Shown: one piece after another, positions 58,702 through 64,000 of the stretch | Layout of the letters: every line of letters begins with the position of its first letter | Position numbering within the stretch: position 1 is the stretch's first letter | Assembly (NCBI GenBank): GCA_021768185.1 | Contig: JAETNP010000012.1 | Span: forward strand, 1-64,000 | Source of the DNA: Oscillospiraceae bacterium | GTDB taxonomy: Bacteria; Bacillota; Clostridia; Oscillospirales; Oscillospiraceae | Direction of reading: 5' to 3' | DNA: 64,000 nucleotides | Notes under the pieces: model-generated | Database searches by the model: none | Seen by the model: only the letters and a program-made list of their open reading frames with translations | What the model was told of the DNA's origin: nothing | Made by a program: the position numbers and the translations under genes

Positions 58702-58933
58702 TGGTCTGCTCCTCTTTTTCTCTATCATCTGTGTTGCTTGTCGCAAGGTTCCCCTCCAATATTCTAACAAGAGCGCCGATGATGACATCCTTCAGCATCA
58801 GAATACTGCCAAACACCATGAAAAGCATTCCAATTTCTTCTCTCCCAAGGTGTAAGACCGCACCCCCAATAAAGACTGCCGCACCGATAATGGTGGTCCG
58901 CAGTATGGAAAATTGTTTCTCTGTCATTTCCAA
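58688..58933 (-). CDS. Small membrane protein of unknown function
   Basis: An 81-residue protein with two membrane segments (about 10-28 and 33-58: TTIIGAAVFIGGAVLHL, IGMLFMVFGSILMLKDVIIGALVRIL) and a hydrophilic acidic C-tail. The gene fits a real start (ATG with GGAAATGACA), sits 10 nt after ftsY and overlaps rph by 14 nt, so it appears part of the same transcript. I do not recognise a family. Confidence 0.6.
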   Translation of the reverse strand: MEMTEKQFSILRTTIIGAAVFIGGAVLHLGREEIGMLFMVFGSILMLKDVIIGALVRILEGNLATSNTDDREKEEQTNDPN

Positions 58934-58943
58934 ATCCTTTCCG

Positions 58944-59822
58944 CTAAATCAGCGCCTCCACGTACTCCTTGGCGTCAAAGGGCCGCATATCGTCGATGCC
59001 CTCGCCAAGGCCCACCAGTTTCACAGGCACCTGCAATTCCTGGGCAATGGCGATGACGATGCCGCCCTTGGCGGTGCCGTCCAGCTTGGTGAGCACGATG
59101 CCCGTGCAGCCGGAAATTTCCTGGAACTGCTTGGCCTGGATGAGGCCGTTCTGGCCGGTGGTGGCGTCCAGCACCAGCAGGATCTCCAGCGCTGCCTCCG
59201 GCAGCTCACGGTCGATGATCTTGCGCAGCTTGGCAAGCTCCGCCATCAGGTTGGCCTTGTTGTGCAGCCGCCCGGCGGTGTCGCAGATGACCACGTCCAC
59301 GTTCCGGGCCCTGGCGGCCTGGAGGGCATCAAAGAGGACCGCGCCGGGGTCGGCCCCCTCCTTCTGGCGGACGATCTCACAGCGGGAGCGGTTGGCCCAG
59401 ATCTCCAGCTGGTCGGCGGCGGCGGCCCGGAAGGTGTCCCCGGCGCACAGCAGGACCCGTTTTCCCTGCTGGCGCAGGGAGTTGGCCAGCTTGCCAATGG
59501 AGGTTGTTTTGCCTACGCCGTTGACGCCCACCACCAGCACCACGGAGGGGCGGGTAGAGAGGTTCAGGGCGGGGTCGCCCACCCGCAGTTTTTCCGCAAG
59601 GATTTCCCGGAGGCATGCCTTTACCGGCTCCGGGCCGGAGATCTTGTCCTCGATCATCCGTTGGCGGAGCTCCTGGACCGCCTCGGTGGAGGCGGTCAGG
59701 CCCACATCCGCTAAGATCAGCATCTCCTCCAGATCGTCGAAGAAGGCCTCGTCGGCCTCACTGATGGCGGAACCGAAGACGTCGCCCATATAGATTTTCT
59801 TTAATTTTTCCCAAAAACCCAT
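58944..59822 (-). CDS. ftsY: Signal recognition particle receptor FtsY
   Basis: SRP GTPase receptor at the membrane. The 292-residue protein is the short form (N and G domains only, no long acidic A domain): helical N domain, then G1 GVNGVGKTTSIGKLA at 99-113, DTAGRLHNKANLMAEL (G3), TKLDGTAKGG (G4) and the closing VGLGEGIDDMRPF. The ATG at 59822 has AAGGA upstream. It lies between a repeat region and the small membrane gene; smc is upstream on the same strand, the typical smc-ftsY order. Confidence 0.97.
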   Translation of the reverse strand: MGFWEKLKKIYMGDVFGSAISEADEAFFDDLEEMLILADVGLTASTEAVQELRQRMIEDKISGPEPVKACLREILAEKLRVGDPALNLSTRPSVVLVVGVNGVGKTTSIGKLANSLRQQGKRVLLCAGDTFRAAAADQLEIWANRSRCEIVRQKEGADPGAVLFDALQAARARNVDVVICDTAGRLHNKANLMAELAKLRKIIDRELPEAALEILLVLDATTGQNGLIQAKQFQEISGCTGIVLTKLDGTAKGGIVIAIAQELQVPVKLVGLGEGIDDMRPFDAKEYVEALI

Positions 59823-59856
59823 GGCAGTTCCTTTCTTCGCCATGCTGCGCACGGCG

Positions 59857-60075
59857 AACGGTTGTTGTTTCGAGTTGATACCCCGGGACCTGCGCGGCCC
59901 CGGACTCCGCGCCTACTTTTGCCCCGCGGCAAAAGTAGGCAAAAACGCGCTTAAACCTGGCGGTTTAAGAATCCCTCATTTTTTGATTAGTTTTGCGCCC
60001 GAGGCACAGTCGGTTTGGTCTAAACTTACTGCTGTCCGCTTCGTTCCCCTTCTGCGTCTATTTTAGCGTGGTCAT
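59857..60075 (+). repeat. Dispersed hairpin-repeat module, type A (forward)
   Basis: GTTTCGAGTTGATA outer end, C/G hairpin, first hairpin GCCTACTTTTGCC...GGCAAAAGTAGGC (59911-59940), linker CAAAAACGCGC, second hairpin CTTAAACC/GGTTTAAG near 59950-59969, AATCCCTCATTTTTTGATTA, then TTTTGCGCCCGAGGCACAGT and CCCCTTCTGCGTC. A reverse partial copy follows. Confidence 0.8.
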
Positions 60076-60114
60076 CAACGAAGAGACTGGGGTAGAACCA
60101 AACCCAGTACCGTC

Positions 60115-60278
60115 GGAGGGAAACTAATCACCCCCGTAATGAAGGAGGATTCTCAAGGAACGTAGTTCCTTGAGCGACCTTTTGTTACTTTTCCCTCGCG
60201 GGAAAAGTAAGCCCCGCCCCGGCGAGGGGCGAATCTAATTGATAGATTAGAAGCGGAGGCGGCGCGCAGCGCCGCACA
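60115..60278 (-). repeat. Dispersed hairpin-repeat module, partial (reverse)
   Basis: Contains only the hairpin half: second hairpin CTCAAGGAAC...GTTCCTTGAG (60152-60174), a short linker, first hairpin TTACTTTTCCC...GGGAAAAGTAA (60185-60210), then a C/G hairpin and AATCTAATTGATAGATTAG palindrome. It pairs with the forward module at 59857 to form an inverted pair without cargo between smc and ftsY. Confidence 0.7.
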
Positions 60279-63200
60279 TTATTGTATATCCAACTCCTCC
60301 GCCATTTCATTCATATTGATCGCAAGCATCTTGCTGACACCCTTCTCCTGCATGGTCACGCCATACAGAATGTCCGCCTCCTCCATGGTGCCCCGGCGGT
60401 GGGTAATCACAATAAACTGCGTCTTGTCGGAAATAGACCGCATATAGTGGGCCACACGGACCACGTTGGGCTCGTCCAGAGCCGCTTCCACCTCGTCCAT
60501 GACGAAAAACGGCGTGGGGTGTACCTTCAATATAGAGAAATACAGGGCGATGGCGACAAACGCCTTCTCTCCGCCGGAGAGAAGGGACAGCGTTTTCAAG
60601 GTCTTTCCCGGCGGCTGCACCTTGATCTCGATGCCACAGTTGAGGATGTCCGATTTATCCTCCAGCTCCAGCGTGGCCCGGCCGCCGCCGAAGAGCTGCA
60701 GATAGGTCTCCTGAAAAGAAGCGGCAATCAAATCAAACTGCTGGGCGAAGATCGCCGTCATCTCCTTCGTGATGGCCTCGATAATCCCCTCCAGCTCCCC
60801 CTTGGCCTGCTCCACATCGTCCCGCTGACCGGTGAGATAGGTGTAACGTTCGTTTACTCTCTGGAACTCCTCAATAGCGCCCACGTTCACCGTCCCCAGG
60901 GAGGTGATTTCCCGTTTCAGCTCGGTGACGCGGCGGGCCGCTTTGGCTGTGCTCTCCAGCTCGATGCGCTGCTCCATGGCGGCGGAGTGGCTCAGCTCGT
61001 AGTTTTCCCACAGTTTGTCGAGAATCTGCTTCTCCTCCATGCCGCCGGTGTTCAGCTTCTGCTCCAGACGGCCGGCCTCCCGCTCCGCTTCCAGCAGGGC
61101 ATCGTTGCTTTCCTTCAATTTTTGCCCCATGGCGGTGCGCTCCTGCTCCAGACGCAGACGGGCCTCCTGAAGGGCCTTGAGGGCCTCCTGCCGCTCCTGG
61201 GCCCGGAGGCGCAGGGAGGCGGATTCCTCCGTCCGGCGGGCGATCTCCGCCTCGCCGGAGGCGATGTCCTCCCGGTAGGCAGCCATCCGCGCCAGACGCT
61301 GCTCCCGGTCCCCCGCCAGGTCCCGGCGGGTCTGCTCCATCCGCTCCAGCGCCTCCGCGCCGGCGGCGCGCTGGGCCCGGAGACCCGCCAGCTGTTCCTT
61401 CCGCTGAGACATCTCCGTGCTCAGACGATTGGAGTAGGCCTGCAGGTCCGTCTGGCCCGCCAGCTTCTCCTGGGCGCTTTTCCGCAGGCCGGCGGCCTCC
61501 GCCTCCCGGGCCTCGATCTCCTGACGGACCGTCTGCTGCTGGAGGCGGTTGTCCGTCAGGCGCTGGGCCAGGGCCTCCTGCTCGCCCTCCAGATTCTCCT
61601 CATTGGTGCGCACACCCTCCAGCAGGACCTCGTACTGCTTGACCTCGCCCTGGTTTTTGAGGACTGCGTCCTCGGCGGCGCGGCGCTGACCCTCCGCTAC
61701 CTGCAATTCATACCGGGCGGCGGAGAGCTCGCGTGCGGCCTCGTCCTTCTCCCGCTGGGCGGCGGCAAGACGTTCGGTCAGTGCCGTCTGCCGGGTTTGC
61801 AGGGCCGCCAGCTCGTTGGCACGGGACAGGACCCCGGCGCTCTTGGACACGCTGCCGCCGGTCATGGAGCCGCCCCGGTTGATGACCTGGCCGTCCAGGG
61901 TGACGATACGGAACCGGTTCTGGTACTTCCGGGCCATGGCGATGCCGCAGTCCAGATCCTCGGCCACCACCGTGCGGCCCAGCAGATTTTTGAAAATGGC
62001 GTCGTATTTCTCGTGGCAGCGGATCAGGCGGGAGGCGATGTCCACAAATCCAGGCTCCTGCTCCACGCCCCGCTCCCGGAGCTCGTCGCCCCGGATGGCT
62101 GTAAGGGGCAGGAAGGTGGCCCGTCCTCCGTCCCGCTGCTTGAGGAACTGGATGGCCCCCTTGGCGTCCTCCTCCCGGTCCACCACGATGTTCTGCATTC
62201 CGGCCCCCAGGGCCGTCTCCAGAGCCACGGCGTACTTCCCGTCGGCCTCCATAAGGCTCGCCACCGGGCCGTGGACGCCCCGCAGGGAACCCTTCTCCGC
62301 GGCCTGCATCACCAGCTTGACGGCCTTGCTGAAGCCCTCGTACTCCTTCTCCATCTCCGCCAGCATCCGGATGCGGGAGTCCAGGTTGTTCTGCTCCATG
62401 GTCAGCTTCATGTGGACATCGGCGGCGTCCTTCTCCCGCTTCTCCCGGCCTTCCATGCGCAGGGTATGGCCCTGGATGACGTTGGCGGCGGCAGCCGCCT
62501 CTTCCTGAGCGTCCTCCAGGGCGCGGCGGGCGGTTTTGGCGTCCTTCCGGACGGCCTCCAACTGGGACTGGACGGCGTCCAGCTCCTGGCGCACCGCCTC
62601 CTGGCGGGCGGTCATCTGCTCCTGGGCCGCCTCCAGGGCGGCAAGCTGCTCCCGGCCCTTGGCGGCGGCGTCGGCGGCCAAGGCTTCCCCGGCCTGGAGG
62701 GCGCTGATCTCGTCTCCCGCGGCTCCGGCGCTCTCGGCGGCGGAACGGGCCTTGTCCAGCAGCTCCTCCAGTTCGCCCTCCAAGGATGCAGTCTCATTGT
62801 CCAGTTCCTCCAGGCGGCGGGTCTGGGCGTCGATCTCCGCCTGAGCATCCTGCTGACGGCTGTCCTGCCGGGCCAGCTCGGCTTCCAGATCGGTAATGGC
62901 GTCCTGCCGGTTGCGGATGTTGGTGCGCAGAAGCTCCAGGGCGGCCTGCTGGTCCCGGGCCTGGGACGTGAGGAGGTCCATCTCCTGGCGGGTCTGCTCC
63001 TGGGAGGTGTCGTTCTCCTGCATCCGCTGGGAAAAGCGGTCGTTCTCCTCGTACAGGGCGTCCTGCCGGGACTGGGCGTCCTCCTGCCGGGCCCGGGCGG
63101 CGGCGTACTCCGCCTGCAGGCGGTTTTTGGCAGTCTTGATCTCCTCCAGACGCTCCATCCAGAGGGAGATTTCCAGGGTGCGCTGCTCGTCACGGAGGAG

Positions 63201-63851
63201 GAGAAACCGGCGGGCGGTCTCCGCCTGCTCCCGCAGGGGGTTGACCTGGAGCTCCAGCTCGCTGATCTTATCGTTGATGCGCACCAGATTTTCCTCGGTG
63301 CGCTGGAGGCGGCGCTCCGACTCCTCTTTGCGGTGGCGGAACTTGGAGATGCCCGCCGCCTCCTCGAAGATCTCCCGGCGGTCGGCGCTGCGGGCGGAGA
63401 GGATCTCGTCGATGCGGCCCTGGCCTACGATGGAGTAGCCCTCCCGGCCCAGGCCCGTATCCATAAAAAGTTCGTTGACGTCCTTGAGGCGGACGGACTG
63501 CTTGTTGATATAGTATTCGCTCTCACCGCTGCGGTAGTAGCGGCGGGTCACCATGACCTCGCTGCTGTCGATGGCGGGGAACATTCCTTCGCTGTTGTCC
63601 AGCACCAGCGTCACCTGGGCGAAGCCCACGGGGCCCCGCTTCTCGGTGCCGCCGAAGATCACGTCCTCCATCTTATCCCCACGGAGGCTCCGGGCGGACT
63701 GCTCCCCCATGACCCAGCAGATTGCGTCAGATATATTGGATTTGCCTGAACCGTTGGGGCCCACAATGGCGGTGATGCTTTCGCCGAAATTCAAAACGGT
63801 TTTATCGGGAAAAGACTTAAAGCCCTGAATTTCCAGCGCTTTCAGGTACAC
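60279..63851 (-). CDS. smc: Chromosome segregation ATPase SMC
   Basis: Core of the bacterial condensin SMC-ScpAB. The 1190-residue product has the N-terminal Walker A GPNGSGKSN at 31-39 and FGGTEKRGPVGFAQVTL, two long coiled coils (about 170-490 and 680-1020), a hinge domain near 510-670 with the GxG-rich GSMTGGSVSKSAGV, and the C-terminal signature LSGGEKAF and Walker B FFVMDEVEAALDEPNV. The start is GTG at 63851 with AAAGGGG five bases upstream; it gives the standard VYLKALEIQGFKSF N-terminus. ftsY follows downstream. Confidence 0.97.
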   Translation of the reverse strand: MYLKALEIQGFKSFPDKTVLNFGESITAIVGPNGSGKSNISDAICWVMGEQSARSLRGDKMEDVIFGGTEKRGPVGFAQVTLVLDNSEGMFPAIDSSEVMVTRRYYRSGESEYYINKQSVRLKDVNELFMDTGLGREGYSIVGQGRIDEILSARSADRREIFEEAAGISKFRHRKEESERRLQRTEENLVRINDKISELELQVNPLREQAETARRFLLLRDEQRTLEISLWMERLEEIKTAKNRLQAEYAAARARQEDAQSRQDALYEENDRFSQRMQENDTSQEQTRQEMDLLTSQARDQQAALELLRTNIRNRQDAITDLEAELARQDSRQQDAQAEIDAQTRRLEELDNETASLEGELEELLDKARSAAESAGAAGDEISALQAGEALAADAAAKGREQLAALEAAQEQMTARQEAVRQELDAVQSQLEAVRKDAKTARRALEDAQEEAAAAANVIQGHTLRMEGREKREKDAADVHMKLTMEQNNLDSRIRMLAEMEKEYEGFSKAVKLVMQAAEKGSLRGVHGPVASLMEADGKYAVALETALGAGMQNIVVDREEDAKGAIQFLKQRDGGRATFLPLTAIRGDELRERGVEQEPGFVDIASRLIRCHEKYDAIFKNLLGRTVVAEDLDCGIAMARKYQNRFRIVTLDGQVINRGGSMTGGSVSKSAGVLSRANELAALQTRQTALTERLAAAQREKDEAARELSAARYELQVAEGQRRAAEDAVLKNQGEVKQYEVLLEGVRTNEENLEGEQEALAQRLTDNRLQQQTVRQEIEAREAEAAGLRKSAQEKLAGQTDLQAYSNRLSTEMSQRKEQLAGLRAQRAAGAEALERMEQTRRDLAGDREQRLARMAAYREDIASGEAEIARRTEESASLRLRAQERQEALKALQEARLRLEQERTAMGQKLKESNDALLEAEREAGRLEQKLNTGGMEEKQILDKLWENYELSHSAAMEQRIELESTAKAARRVTELKREITSLGTVNVGAIEEFQRVNERYTYLTGQRDDVEQAKGELEGIIEAITKEMTAIFAQQFDLIAASFQETYLQLFGGGRATLELEDKSDILNCGIEIKVQPPGKTLKTLSLLSGGEKAFVAIALYFSILKVHPTPFFVMDEVEAALDEPNVVRVAHYMRSISDKTQFIVITHRRGTMEEADILYGVTMQEKGVSKMLAINMNEMAEELDIQ

Positions 63852-64000
63852 ACAGCCACCCCTTTCTTTACAAAACTTCTCAAATCCCTGCGCTGCAGCG
63901 GTTTCTGCGAGCCGCGCGTTTTGGGATTGTGCTATGGGGAAGATTTTATAGATCCTTCCCGTCTGAATGCCGGCCTTCTCCACTCCGAAAAACGCTGCCT
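63852..64000 (-). other. Region upstream of smc at the window end
   Basis: About 150 nt on the minus strand. The smc frame is open through most of it but has no supported start, and no known gene end (rnc often precedes smc) could be recognised. It may contain the 3' end of a preceding gene cut by the window edge. Confidence 0.4.

Noticed and set aside
1-64000. tRNA or rRNA genes
   Set aside because: No cloverleaf with the conserved GGTTCGAATCC-type arm or rRNA-like conserved segment was noticed on either strand by reading.

Overview
The window is a high-GC chromosomal segment of a Gram-positive, endospore-forming bacterium of the class Clostridia. The evidence is a sporulation/division gene set (SpoIVB, a SpoVD-like PBP with PASTA domains, SigH), Firmicute gene orders (tig-clpP-clpX-lon-engB; lepB-rbgA-rnhB-yraN; nadD/yqeK-rsfS; rph-rdgB; smc/ftsY) and a MurE with the meso-diaminopimelate signature. 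Codon use and style suggest an Oscillospiraceae relative (Flavonifractor/Lawsonibacter/Pseudoflavonifractor type); that assignment is inference. No rRNA, tRNA or CRISPR array was seen.

Layout. 1-0.46 kb: noisy, contig-end-like sequence and a broken GNAT gene. 0.46-7.9 kb (minus): protein quality control and folding (engB, lon, clpX, clpP, tig) and a metallophosphoesterase. 8-9.1 kb: a divergent pair of small genes (HTH regulator and 87-residue helical protein) between two inverted copies of a hairpin-rich intergenic repeat. 9.1-15.7 kb (minus): thrC, yraN, rnhB, rbgA, lepB, then fakA and an Asp23-family gene. 16.5-18.1 kb (plus): rsmD, coaD, a coiled-coil gene. 18.3-31.7 kb (plus): the division/cell-wall (dcw) cluster mraZ-rsmH-ftsL-PBP-murE-mraY-ftsW-murG-murA-ftsQ-ftsZ, then spoIVB. 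32.8-43.2 kb: a lower-GC island inserted in the 3' end of spoIVB and bounded by a ~185-bp direct repeat of that gene end. 43.5-46.4 kb: ruvC-ruvA-ruvB and a second copy of the HTH/small-protein pair. 46.4-51.8 kb (plus): glmM, sigH, a zinc-ribbon gene, galE, niaR. 51.8-64 kb (minus): rsfS, two LCP cell-wall ligases, a nadD-yqeK fusion, yhbY, rdgB, rph, a small membrane protein, ftsY and smc.

The most notable unit is the island. It encodes an AnmK-like sugar kinase, a complete RbsABC-type sugar importer, an AlsE-like ketose-6-phosphate epimerase, an ANTAR (RNA-binding antiterminator) response regulator, and a histidine kinase whose N-terminus is a catalytically dead ABC-ATPase domain resembling the importer's own ATPase. 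The first gene has a consensus promoter followed by two hairpins with matching loops; the second overlaps the 5' arm of a strong intrinsic terminator. Together these suggest that the kinase monitors the importer and that the ANTAR regulator releases the leader terminator.

A second theme is a family of intergenic repeat modules (at least nine copies of the core hairpin). Their stem-loops keep pairing while the sequence changes, and they often occur as inverted pairs. One inverted pair encloses the HTH/small-protein cassette, which fits a REPIN- or MITE-like mobile unit.
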